A DNA stretch of 64,000 nucleotides from JACCTU01 sp963700495 (GTDB lineage Bacteria; Actinomycetota; Thermoleophilia; Gaiellales; Gaiellaceae). The notes beneath the pieces are model-generated. The model was not told where the DNA came from and made no database searches. It saw only the letters and a list, made by a program, of their open reading frames with translations. Position 1 is the stretch's first letter; each line of letters opens with the position of its first letter. Shown here piece by piece: positions 50,431 through 57,748 of the stretch. The translations under genes were made by a program, and so were the position numbers. The stretch spans positions 806,001-870,000 of the forward strand of contig CAVOXT010000001.1 of NCBI GenBank assembly GCA_963700495.1. Reading direction: 5' to 3'.

Positions 50431-50877
50431 ATGTCTAGCCCAACGCGTCTCCTCGTGGCATCGGCCGCGATCATTTCCGTTGCCGCTCTGGCACTCGTCC
50501 CAGCGGTATCGGCGTCCTCCCCGCGAACCGGAGCTCTCCATCTGACGAAGGAGTGCTCCAACTACACCGGCGCCGCCGGTGACTACTGCACGATCGTCAG
50601 CTCCAACGTCAACGCGATCAAGGTCGGGTCGAGGGTCTACTACCTCGAGGCGCTCGACGGTGACTCTTTCGACGGCGACGTGATGCTCTACGCGGGGCAC
50701 GGCAACGCCGCGTTCGGCCACTGCAGGGTCAACGTTGCGACCGTCGTCGGCCGTTGCAAGTTCACGGGCGGGGTCGGTCGGTTCGAGGCGTTCCGCGCCA
50801 ACGTGGTTGTCTCGGCCGATCCGACTAGCGACCTAGGGGCGCTTTGGGACGGGACGTACAGCTTCGGCGACCGCTAG
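50431..50877 (+). CDS. Secreted protein, LTKECS family, copy A
   Basis: A 148-residue exported protein. ATG 50431 follows GGAAGCAG; ATG 50398 would put 11 extra residues before the signal peptide. Signal peptide residues 1-29 (ending AVSASS). The mature part reads SSPRTGALHLTKECSN, then YCTIVSSNVNAIKVGSRVYY, with four cysteines and a beta-rich pattern ending GTYSFGDR. The gene at 55781 encodes a clear paralog. The strand pattern is reminiscent of allene-oxide-cyclase/dirigent-like barrels, but I am not certain of the family and assign no function. Confidence 0.72.
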   Translation: MSSPTRLLVASAAIISVAALALVPAVSASSPRTGALHLTKECSNYTGAAGDYCTIVSSNVNAIKVGSRVYYLEALDGDSFDGDVMLYAGHGNAAFGHCRVNVATVVGRCKFTGGVGRFEAFRANVVVSADPTSDLGALWDGTYSFGDR

Positions 50878-50906
50878 CTGAACAGCAGCGGCGTTGAGCG
50901 ACAGTC

Positions 50907-50936
50907 GACAGGGGACGGGGTACGCCGTCCCCTGTC
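50907..50936 (+). terminator. Terminator hairpin after secreted protein A
   Basis: Perfect 12-bp stem GACAGGGGACGG / CCGTCCCCTGTC, six-base loop, 30 bases after the stop codon. Confidence 0.65.
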
Positions 50937-51021
50937 ACACGTTTGCCGAGCTTGCCTCGCGGGACCTCCCGCCCATTGCGCGCCGCAATCGCCGGTGCAT
51001 CCCAGCAGCACGGCTGATCCA

Positions 51022-51055
51022 AATCTTGCCCGGGTTCGATTCCCGCCGCCTCCAT
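51022..51055 (+). repeat. Attachment-site-like repeat, copy 2 (attR of first insertion)
   Basis: The last 25 bases equal the ssrA 3' end including CCAT. The nine bases before it (AATCTTGCC) do not match ssrA but match the third copy (AATCTTGCG at 52294-52302). The shared left arm suggests that both copies derive from the phage or island attachment site and that two related elements inserted in tandem. Confidence 0.7.
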
Positions 51056-51315
51056 CGCCGTGGAAAGTCGCCGCCTTCGGCGGCTCGACTTTCCCCGGCT
51101 CTCGTGGCCCTAGACGCGCTACGAGGTGGCGCCGGCAAGCCGGCGCCACCCGGCGGAGGACAGGTGAGGAACGTCGCAGGCGCTGATCCGCACAAGGTCG
51201 ATCGAACGCGGGATGTGCCCTAAGAAGCTTTCCGCCTGTCTAACACCGGCAGAACCTCAAAACCCACAAAGCGAGCGACCGCTGCGTCGTCCGTGCGCCT
51301 TAGGATGGCGGCGAT

Positions 51316-51642
51316 ATGCCGACAAAGAGGGAAGTGTTGGAGAAGGTTTCGTTCGGCAAGAGGATCGCCGAGGAGGAGGTCGACGACCTTGCGAGCTACT
51401 TCGTCGAGACGAACCAATGGCGACAAATCTTCTCGGGCGAGAAAGACGTCGTCTTCGGAGACAAGGGCGGCGGGAAGAGCTCAATCTACTCACTCCCCGA
51501 AACGACCGAGCCCGAAGGCGATCTTGATCGCGCAGCTCCATCGCAAACATGTGACGAGCACGATGCATGTCCAGCTCTGATCGCAACACCTGCCCAACGA
51601 GGGTCGCGGCGGTGCAACAGACCTGGCGCCGGAACCCGGTAG
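51316..51642 (+). pseudogene. Truncated P-loop ATPase fragment
   Basis: ATG 51316. The first 55 residues look like the start of a real ATPase (KREVLEKVSFGKRIAEEEVD, LASYFVETNQWRQIFSGEKD, VVFGDKGGGKSSIYSL) with a Walker A GDKGGGKS. After that the sequence becomes compositionally random and stops after 108 residues, with no Walker B or sensor motifs. It is therefore a broken N-terminal remnant. Full-length P-loop ATPases with this kind of opening are often found in mobile and defence-rich regions, which fits the tmRNA insertion setting, but the role is unknown. Confidence 0.55.
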
Positions 51643-51666
51643 CATTCGAGCGACGAGAGGAGAGTC

Positions 51667-51978
51667 ATGTCGAAGCTGATTGCACTGCTCGCTCTGGGCG
51701 CCCTCGCTGCCGTTCTCTTCTTCTGGCGGAAGAGCGAAGAGTCTTGGAGCTCAATGTGGAGCTCGGCGAAGGACTCAAGTTCCTCATGGAGTAAGACGGC
51801 TGCCCATGAGTCCGGCAAGGCTGCCGACAGGGTGGCGGCGGCGGCTGACCATGCCACCACCGCAGTGTCCGACCTTGCCGGTGAGGTCAAAGGAAGTGCG
51901 TCACAAGCTGCTCACAAGGCCGGTAAGGCTGCCGAGAGGGCGGCGGAGACGGACGTCTCGCGCGCGGACACCGACTAG
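51667..51978 (+). CDS. Small single-pass membrane protein with Ala/Ser-rich coiled tail
   Basis: A 103-residue protein; GAGGAGAG lies just before ATG 51667. One helix at residues 3-20 (LIALLALGALAAVLFFW), then a Trp/Ser-rich juxtamembrane stretch and a long Ala/Lys/Glu/Asp helix (AAHKAGKAAERAAE) like late-embryogenesis-type or coiled-coil stress proteins. The clean ribosome site and composition make it a likely real gene. No function known. Confidence 0.6.
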   Translation: MSKLIALLALGALAAVLFFWRKSEESWSSMWSSAKDSSSSWSKTAAHESGKAADRVAAAADHATTAVSDLAGEVKGSASQAAHKAGKAAERAAETDVSRADTD

Positions 51979-52293
51979 TAACGGGAATCTTTCGCATGTC
52001 AGACGCCGGGACCCTGCACGCCGGTCAGCGGGATCGGCGCAGTCGCCTGCGCTTTCCGCGGGGGCGCTGGGTTGCCCGGATGGGAACGATCCTCACGGTG
52101 CAGGGACATCTCATCGTCGTGCGCACGGGTTCATCTGGGTGCCACAGCCTGTCCACGCGTATCCCTCCACGACCGATGCGCATCGCGTACTTACGATCGA
52201 CGCCCGGACCGAGAAGATGCCTTCGAGCCGGAGTTCGCGCGCGGGGGTGCAATTGACGCGGTAGCGAATCGGTGGATCAGTGCAGGTGGCGGG

Positions 52294-52323
52294 AATCTTG
52301 CGCGGGTTCGATTCCCGCCGCCT
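52294..52323 (+). repeat. Attachment-site-like repeat, copy 3 (attR of second insertion)
   Basis: AATCTTGCG then CGGGTTCG and ATTCCCGCCGCCT. It matches ssrA over 23 bases (52301-52323) but diverges before the CCA. With copy 2 it shares 29 of 30 bases including the non-ssrA left arm. Confidence 0.65.
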
Positions 52324-52331
52324 GTCCGCGC

Positions 52332-52397
52332 TCATTCGCCCCTGACCTTGCGGAGCTTCGCCTCGAGGTCGGCGGGTGAGCCCTGGACGTAGATCAT
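52332..52397 (-). pseudogene. Possible 3' remnant of a truncated gene
   Basis: A 21-residue reading frame, MIYVQGSPADLEAKLRKVRG plus E, with a strand-helix pattern and natural codon use, cut off by a stop just upstream and lying eight bases beyond the third att-like repeat. Too short to be sure. Confidence 0.25.
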
Positions 52398-52669
52398 CGA
52401 GCGCTAGAACCGCGCAGCGTCAGCCCGTCCGTCCGATAGTCCCGGCCGCCGTCTGCTTCACCGCGATGACAGGCGAGACACAGATGCATCATGAAGACGC
52501 GTCAGAGTTGCTGGTGTACGCCTAGCTCGATGCCTCCGCAGTCCGAGCTGCGCGCGAGCACAGCCCGAACCGAAGACGCTGACTCGCGACCCCGGAGACC
52601 CGAGAGGGCGTTACGGCGTATCGTGTGACGCTCGGCACAATGGGTGTGCCGGGGCCGGAGGTGAGCGGC

Positions 52670-55462
52670 ATGGTAGAGCAGATCGTCGGCAGGCGCGGGG
52701 AGCTCGTTGCGTTGGCGGAGTTCCTAGGGGCGTTGCCCGCGGGCGGGTCGGCGTTGCTGTTGGAGGGCGATGCTGGGATCGGCAAGACGGCGCTCTGGCA
52801 GGAAGGCTCTCGACTGGCGAGCGCGCGTGGCGTTCATGTCCTCACCGCGCGTGCGGCCCAGTCTGAGCTGCACACGAGCTTCGCAACCGTTGCCGACCTG
52901 TTCGGGCCGGTGCTGGACGAAACGCTGCCGCGGCTGGTGCCCATCCAGCGGCATGCGCTGGAGGTCGCATTCCTGATCCGCGAGCCAGAAGGGCCGCCGC
53001 CGGAGGGACGCCTGCTCGCGGTCGCGCTGCTTTCGATCGTGCGGATCCTCGTCGAGGACAGGCCGCTGCTCGTTGCTGTCGACGATGCCCAGTGGGTCGA
53101 CGGGAGCTCCGCGGACATCCTCCGCTTCGTGCTCCGGCGGCTGGAGACCGAGCCGGTGAGTGTGCTGGCGACCGTCCGCGACCGGCCGGCCGAGGCGCCG
53201 CTGGGGCTCGACAGCGCCTTCCCGGGTTTTCGCCGGCTCCCGGTCACGCCGCTCTCGGTCGGGGCGATCCACAGGCTTCTGTGGGGGCGGCTGTCGCTCA
53301 ACCTGGCTCGGCCGGTGCTCGTGCGCGTGCACGAGGCGGTTGGCGGGAACCCGTTCTTCGCGCTCGAGGTCGGGCGCGCGCTGGCCGCTGGCACGATCCG
53401 CGCCGACGGCGTGCACGTCCTTCTGCCCGAGAGCCTTCGCGCCCTCGTCGCGGAACGGCTCAGCGCGCTGCCGACGCAGGTGCGCGAAACGCTCGCCGCA
53501 GTCGCCACGCTCGGAGCTCCATCCGTCACGCTGCTGAAGCCGCTGACGTCAGCCACCCTCGACGACATCGAGCTGGCCTGCCAACGGCATGTGCTCGAAC
53601 TCGACGGCGACCGGATCCGCTTTACGCATCCTCTGCTCGCACCTGTCTGCTACGAGGACATGCCACTGCACCGTCGGCGCGACCTGCACCGCCGCCTCGC
53701 CGACCTGGATGTCGACCCGGAGGAGCGCGCCCGCCATCTGGCGATCGCCGCCGCCGGCCCCGACGAGGAGATCGCCGCAGCGCTCGATGTAGCGGCGATT
53801 CACGCGCTCGGGCGAGGGGCCGCCCAGGTCGCGGCCGAACTCGCCGAACGCGCAATAGCCCTGACTCCCCCGGACGCTCTTGAACGGGTGAACCGACGGC
53901 GCATCACGGCAGCCGAAGGGTGCTACTACGCGGGCGACCGTCAGAAGGCGGCGATGCTGCTCGAGGAAGCGGTCAGTTCCTCAACGCCGGGACCGACCCG
54001 TGCTGACGCGCTCTGTGCGCTGGCGGTGACGCGGTCGAGGACCGACGGCAAACGTGCGGCTGCGGACATCCTCAGCCGCGCTATTGCGGAGCCTGGTCTC
54101 GAGAGGCGGCAGCGAGCGTACATCCTCTGCGAGCGTGCAAACATGTGGTCACCACCGGGGAACATCAGTGGTGCCATTGCCGCCGCAGAAGCAGGGCTCG
54201 AGCTCGCCGAGGAGCTTGCCGAGCCCGACCTGCTGATCTTCAGCCTGGCGATGGTCGCCAAGATCACATTTTTCTGCACCGGACGCATCCGACTGGACCT
54301 AATCGATCGCGCGATCGAGCTCGAGCGAACCGGCGACGGTCGCCGGTCGCTCACGAGCTGCGGGATCGGGCTCGGGTTCTACGGCGCCGCGCGGGCGACG
54401 CTCGCGTACCAGCTCGGCCGATCAGGCCGTTACGAGGAGGCGCGCCCCATGTGGCGAGCGCTCATCGCCGAGGGAACCGAGCGCGCCGATCCCGAAGTCG
54501 TGGACGTCCTGTACCTCCTTGCCCGGATGGAGGTTGAGTCGGGTGAGTGGGACGAGGCCGCCCGCTTATGCGAGGAGTCGATGGAGGTTGCGCGTCAGGT
54601 CGGCGGGGACACCCTGGAGCCGCTCTGCCTCAACGTCCTGGCGGAGATCGACGCCTACAAAGGTGAGGTCGAGAAGCCGCGCCGCGAGATCCCGGAGCTG
54701 CTGCGATTCGCCGAGCGGGCAGGGTTCAGCACCCAGATCCACGATCTCCACCGTGCGGGCGCGGTGCTCGAGTTGTCGTGCGGTGATCCCGAAGCGAGCT
54801 GGCGGCAGCTCGCGCCGCGCTTCGGGGATTTCGAAGCGCTCGACGAGAACCTCGCTCACTTGGCGGGCTCGGTCGCGATCGAGGCCCTGATCGCCACCGG
54901 CGACCTTTCCGCCGCCGAGCGGCTGCTCACGCTGCTCGACGACTACGTGGCGGTGGCGGACACGGGTCATCGCCCGCTCGCCCTTCGCTGCCGCGGGCTT
55001 CTGCTGGCCGCCCAGGGCAACACCGAAAGTGCCGTCGCAGCGCTGGAAGCGGCCGCGGCGGACCCGGAGCCGCCGCAGAGCGTCAATCCCCTCGAGCTCG
55101 GGCGAACGCTTCTCGCGTTGGGAACGGTGCAGCGGAAGGCCCAGCACAAGAGCGCGGCTCGCCAGTCCCTTCGACGAGCCGCCGAGATCTTCGAGCAGCT
55201 GGGGGCCCGCCTCTGGCTGGAGAACGCCAACTCGGAGCTCCGGCGCATCGGCGGTCGCGTCCCCACAGAGGGCGAACTCTCGGAGACGGAGCGGCGCATC
55301 GTCGCGCTCGTCGCCGCCGGCCGACGGAACCGGGAGGTCGCCGACGAGCTGAGCCTGAGCCCGCACACGATCGCGTGGAACCTCGCGAAGGTCTACCGCA
55401 AGCTCGGCGTCACCTCACGAACTGAGCTCGCCGCCCGCATCGCCGCGACCCCGACCGCGTAA
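52670..55462 (+). CDS. LAL-type LuxR regulator with AAA ATPase domain
   Basis: A 930-residue regulator. ATG 52670 is chosen because of the strong GGAGGTGAG ribosome site; GTG 52625 is possible. N-terminal ATPase: VGRRGELVALAEFL, Walker A EGDAGIGKTALW, Walker B LLVAVDDAQWVDGSSADI. A long helical, TPR-like middle section (residues 400-850) senses unknown ligands. The C-terminal HTH is LSETERRIVALVAAGRRNRE with SPHTIAWNLAKVYRKLGVTS. LAL proteins are ATP-dependent activators. The next two genes follow closely on the same strand, so they may be its targets or cotranscribed. Confidence 0.9.
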   Translation: MVEQIVGRRGELVALAEFLGALPAGGSALLLEGDAGIGKTALWQEGSRLASARGVHVLTARAAQSELHTSFATVADLFGPVLDETLPRLVPIQRHALEVAFLIREPEGPPPEGRLLAVALLSIVRILVEDRPLLVAVDDAQWVDGSSADILRFVLRRLETEPVSVLATVRDRPAEAPLGLDSAFPGFRRLPVTPLSVGAIHRLLWGRLSLNLARPVLVRVHEAVGGNPFFALEVGRALAAGTIRADGVHVLLPESLRALVAERLSALPTQVRETLAAVATLGAPSVTLLKPLTSATLDDIELACQRHVLELDGDRIRFTHPLLAPVCYEDMPLHRRRDLHRRLADLDVDPEERARHLAIAAAGPDEEIAAALDVAAIHALGRGAAQVAAELAERAIALTPPDALERVNRRRITAAEGCYYAGDRQKAAMLLEEAVSSSTPGPTRADALCALAVTRSRTDGKRAAADILSRAIAEPGLERRQRAYILCERANMWSPPGNISGAIAAAEAGLELAEELAEPDLLIFSLAMVAKITFFCTGRIRLDLIDRAIELERTGDGRRSLTSCGIGLGFYGAARATLAYQLGRSGRYEEARPMWRALIAEGTERADPEVVDVLYLLARMEVESGEWDEAARLCEESMEVARQVGGDTLEPLCLNVLAEIDAYKGEVEKPRREIPELLRFAERAGFSTQIHDLHRAGAVLELSCGDPEASWRQLAPRFGDFEALDENLAHLAGSVAIEALIATGDLSAAERLLTLLDDYVAVADTGHRPLALRCRGLLLAAQGNTESAVAALEAAAADPEPPQSVNPLELGRTLLALGTVQRKAQHKSAARQSLRRAAEIFEQLGARLWLENANSELRRIGGRVPTEGELSETERRIVALVAAGRRNREVADELSLSPHTIAWNLAKVYRKLGVTSRTELAARIAATPTA

Positions 55463-55517
55463 GTCCGCAAGTTCGAGCGGTTGTTCGAGCGCCGGCGCCG
55501 GGCCATGGTGGAGCGCG

Positions 55518-55784
55518 ATGACGACCTACCTCGTAGAGCGATACTTCCCCGGCCGCGATCGCGCGTGGCTCGAGGAGGCGCTGGCGCGGATCCCGAGCGA
55601 CGACGCGGACGTCGCGTATCTCGGCTCGCTCTACGTCCCTTCGGACGAATCGTGCTTCTGCCGGTTCACCGCACCGGACGCGGAGAGCGTCGTACGTATG
55701 AACGAGCTGGCCGGGGTGGCGTTCGCACGGATCGTGGCCGCCATCGAGCTCGCACAGCCGTCAATACCTAGGAGGGGACAATGA
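55518..55784 (+). CDS. DUF4242-like small protein
   Basis: An 88-residue protein, ATG start. TTYLVERYFPGRDRAWLEEA and VAYLGSLYVPSDESCFCRFT with FARIVAAIEL follow the pattern of DUF4242 / SCO4226-type ferredoxin-like proteins, some of which bind nickel. It has a CFC pair. Its last four bases overlap the secreted-protein gene, so the two are coupled. Confidence 0.65.
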   Translation: MTTYLVERYFPGRDRAWLEEALARIPSDDADVAYLGSLYVPSDESCFCRFTAPDAESVVRMNELAGVAFARIVAAIELAQPSIPRRGQ

Positions 55785-56209
55785 AGAAGCTTCTCGTGCT
55801 CGGAGCGGCGCTCGTGGCCGCCGCCGGGATCAGCGTCGCGATCGCAACGGCGTCGTCGCCGCGCAGTGGAAAGCTCCACGTGACGAAGGAGTGCTCTGAG
55901 TTCGACGGCCAGCCCGGGGCCTTCTGCACGATCACGTCCTCGAGCCTGAAGGCGATCAAGGTCGGCTCGAGGGTCGTCTATTTCCAGGCACCGGCTGGAA
56001 ATACCTTCGACAGCGACCTCGCGGTGGTTGTCGGGCCCGGCAACTATGCGCTCGGCCACGTCACGCTCGATGCGACCGGTTCGGGAGTGCTCACACTCTC
56101 GGGCGGGACAGGGGACTTCAGCGCGTTTCATGCGACAGTGAGGGTCTCGACCAAGGACGGCCTCAACTTTGCCTGGGACGGAAGGTACCGCTTCGGTCAC
56201 GACGACTGA
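55781..56209 (+). CDS. Secreted protein, LTKECS family, copy B
   Basis: A 142-residue exported protein, ATG overlapping the previous stop, GGAGGG ribosome site just upstream. Signal peptide about residues 1-25. The mature N-terminus SSPRSGKLHVTKECSEFDGQ and FCTITSSSLKAIKVGSRVVY match copy A at 50431 nearly residue for residue, and both end in a W-DG-Y-FG-D pattern (FAWDGRYRFGHDD here). Two cysteines are conserved, C37 and C46, while the second pair of copy A is missing. It sits under a LuxR-type regulator, as copy A does. Confidence 0.75.
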   Translation: MKKLLVLGAALVAAAGISVAIATASSPRSGKLHVTKECSEFDGQPGAFCTITSSSLKAIKVGSRVVYFQAPAGNTFDSDLAVVVGPGNYALGHVTLDATGSGVLTLSGGTGDFSAFHATVRVSTKDGLNFAWDGRYRFGHDD

Positions 56210-56220
56210 GGTGATTCGGC

Positions 56221-56249
56221 CCGGCCCGGCGGCGCGGTCGCCGGGCCGG
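56221..56249 (+). terminator. Terminator hairpin after secreted protein B
   Basis: 11-bp stem CCGGCCCGGCG / CGCCGGGCCGG with a 7-base loop, 11 bases after the stop. Confidence 0.65.
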
Positions 56250-56499
56250 GCTAGCGCATGCTTCGGTAGCGGCGGATGAGCTCGCAGCCATCGCTTCGGA
56301 ACGGTCGTCCGGAGACAAGGCCAAGGCGGCGCCCGGGAGCGGATTGCCCTCAGCACGTCGTACGGCTCGCTCGCTCGCCGAATGGGGTCTACGCCGGGTC
56401 TACGCATTGTCGTTCTCGGCTTTCGGCTGCCACCGCGGCCGCGCCGATTCCTTGACGCCGTCGACGACCACGGGCGTCGAAAACGATCCTCAGGCACTT

Positions 56500-56526
56500 G
56501 GAGGGTTTGAAAGAACTCCCCTCAGG
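56500..56526. repeat. Dispersed 27/28-bp repeat, copy 2
   Basis: GGAGGGTTT then GAAAGAACTCCCCTCAGG, the same as 49561-49588 apart from one missing C. It is not next to an intact LuxR gene here. The minus-strand sequence beyond it resembles the region just inside the LuxR stop codon of copy 1, so it may mark where a related regulator gene once ended. Confidence 0.6.
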
Positions 56527-56652
56527 TCCATGAAATCCAGACCGCCTAGCTAACACTGCCCTGCTCAAGAGGTTCGGGAATGTCACCTGAGGAGCGCCGA
56601 GCGACCAAGCACGACTTAGACTTCTCGGGCGCAGATTGGACGCGTCTAGCGA

Positions 56653-57117
56653 ATGAAGACTTTCAACCTCAACGGCGACGAGTGGGACGGGACGAGGGAC
56701 CGCGAGGGCTGGCGCATCAAGGCCGCGCTTGTCGGCCAACGCATCGGCGGTGAGCTAATCGGCGCGACCATGTCCGAGGTCGAGCCTGGCAACAAGCTCT
56801 GGCCCTACCACACGCACTACCTGAACGAGGAATGGGTGATCGTGCTCCGCGGCGAGCCGACGCTGCGCACGCCCGAAGGTGAGCATGCGTTGAAGGAGGG
56901 TGACGTCGTCTGCTTTCCGCGGGGCAAGGACGGTGCGCATCAGATCATCAACCGAACAGACTCGCCAATCCGCGTACTCATGCTCTCCTCGATGACCCGT
57001 GGCGAGATCATTGAGTACCTCGACACCGGAAAGGTTCTCAACAAGGGCGTTGAGGACGAAGACATCATGTTCGCGAGGCCCGGACTCACGGTCGAGTTCT
57101 GGGAAGGCGAGGAGTAG
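56653..57117 (+). CDS. Cupin-domain protein
   Basis: A 154-residue protein, ATG start. GNKLWPYHTHYLNEEWVIVL and VLRGEPTLRTPEGEHALKEG, then DVVCFPRGKDGAHQIIN, give both cupin motifs with HxH, E and H metal ligands. A single small barrel, probably metal-binding, of unknown substrate; it could be a sugar-phosphate or oxalate-type cupin. It stands alone, downstream of the repeat. Confidence 0.8.
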   Translation: MKTFNLNGDEWDGTRDREGWRIKAALVGQRIGGELIGATMSEVEPGNKLWPYHTHYLNEEWVIVLRGEPTLRTPEGEHALKEGDVVCFPRGKDGAHQIINRTDSPIRVLMLSSMTRGEIIEYLDTGKVLNKGVEDEDIMFARPGLTVEFWEGEE

Positions 57118-57351
57118 CTCCGGGCGACGCTCTCGATTGACCGGGCGGCAGAGACTTCGGTCCGACGAGCATCCGGAGTCGGGCAGTGTTCAGGGTGTCC
57201 CCGGTCAAGCCAGACGTAATCAGCAGGCCTCGTCGTGTTTGCTGGTCGTCGCTGTCGGCCTGGCACGTCTCTGCGAGAAGCGTGCGGAGCGTCCCAGCGA
57301 GAAGCGTCATCCGCATTACTCGCGCAGCGTCGGTGTGCCACGATTCGCCGC

Positions 57352-57741
57352 ATGAAGGGAGACGTGCGCACCGGTGGATGCCTTTGCGGAGCAGTCTGCT
57401 ACAGCGTCCGCGGTGACCCACTACACGTCGGTCGATGCCACTGCACAGACTGCAGAAAGGAATCCGGAAGCGCATTCAGCGTCTACGCGCAATGGCCGGT
57501 CGAGGTGTTCGAGTTGACGGGTGAGGTCGCAAGCTACGAGGGTCGCGGCTTCTGTGCTCGATGCGGATCCAGGCTGCTCGATCTCTCCGACCTCGAGGAC
57601 AACATGATCGAGATCAGGATCGGAAGCCTCGACGATGCACCGTTCGAACTGACGCCACGAACAGAGATCTGGGTGAAACGTCGCGAGAGCTGGATTCCGC
57701 CGGTCGACGGCGCCGCCCAACACGACGAGAACCGTCACTAG
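57352..57741 (+). CDS. GFA-family (glutathione-dependent formaldehyde-activating-like) protein
   Basis: A 129-residue protein from ATG 57352. GGCLCGAVCYSVRGDP, GRCHCTDCRKESGSAF and GFCARCGSRLL carry the CxC, CxxC and CxxC zinc ligands of the GFA/CENP-V fold. Family members bind zinc; true formaldehyde activation is rare and most have unknown roles. It is followed eight bases later by the double-acetyltransferase gene. Confidence 0.85.
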   Translation: MKGDVRTGGCLCGAVCYSVRGDPLHVGRCHCTDCRKESGSAFSVYAQWPVEVFELTGEVASYEGRGFCARCGSRLLDLSDLEDNMIEIRIGSLDDAPFELTPRTEIWVKRRESWIPPVDGAAQHDENRH

Positions 57742-57748
57742 CGAACGC

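Larger units (their letters stand above)
50878..51315. other. Intergenic stretch with three strong hairpins and an att-like repeat
   Basis: No gene seen. It contains a 12-bp hairpin at 50907-50936 (likely terminator of the secreted-protein gene), the second ssrA-end repeat at 51031-51055, a two-part hairpin at 51062-51094 (GGAAAGTCG/CGACTTTCC around CCGCC/GGCGG) and a 12-bp hairpin at 51125-51150 with a 2-base loop. The 51062 hairpin lies seven bases beyond the repeat, the place of an ssrA terminator, and may be the original or an island-borne one. Confidence 0.7.
51979..52669. other. Gene-poor stretch containing the third att-like repeat
   Basis: I see no confident gene here. It holds the third ssrA-end repeat (52294-52323) and, directly after it on the minus strand, a 21-codon coding-like ORF (52332-52397, starting MIYVQGSPADLEAK), which may be the cut-off 3' end of a gene. 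A short plus-strand run around 52465-52525 (ending HEDASELLVYA) also looks like a coding remnant. The rest is unremarkable and ends in the GGAGGTGAG ribosome site of the next gene. Confidence 0.55.
56210..56652. other. Gene-free stretch with terminator and dispersed repeat
   Basis: It starts with the terminator of copy B (56221-56249) and contains the second copy of the 27-base repeat (56500-56526). Between them, on the minus strand, a short coding-like run ends with a stop at about 56252 (ELIRRYRSMR before it), perhaps the 3' end of a lost gene. No complete gene seen. Confidence 0.6.

Noticed and set aside
51996..52256. 86-codon open frame after the small membrane protein
   Set aside because: Arg-rich, no ribosome site, no recognizable pattern. 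Looks like non-coding GC-rich sequence.
51022..52323. Two tRNA-like 3' ends at 51031 and 52301 as tRNA genes
   Set aside because: Only the T-arm and acceptor 3' strand are present; there is no D-arm, anticodon arm or 5' acceptor strand upstream. They match ssrA, not a tRNA.
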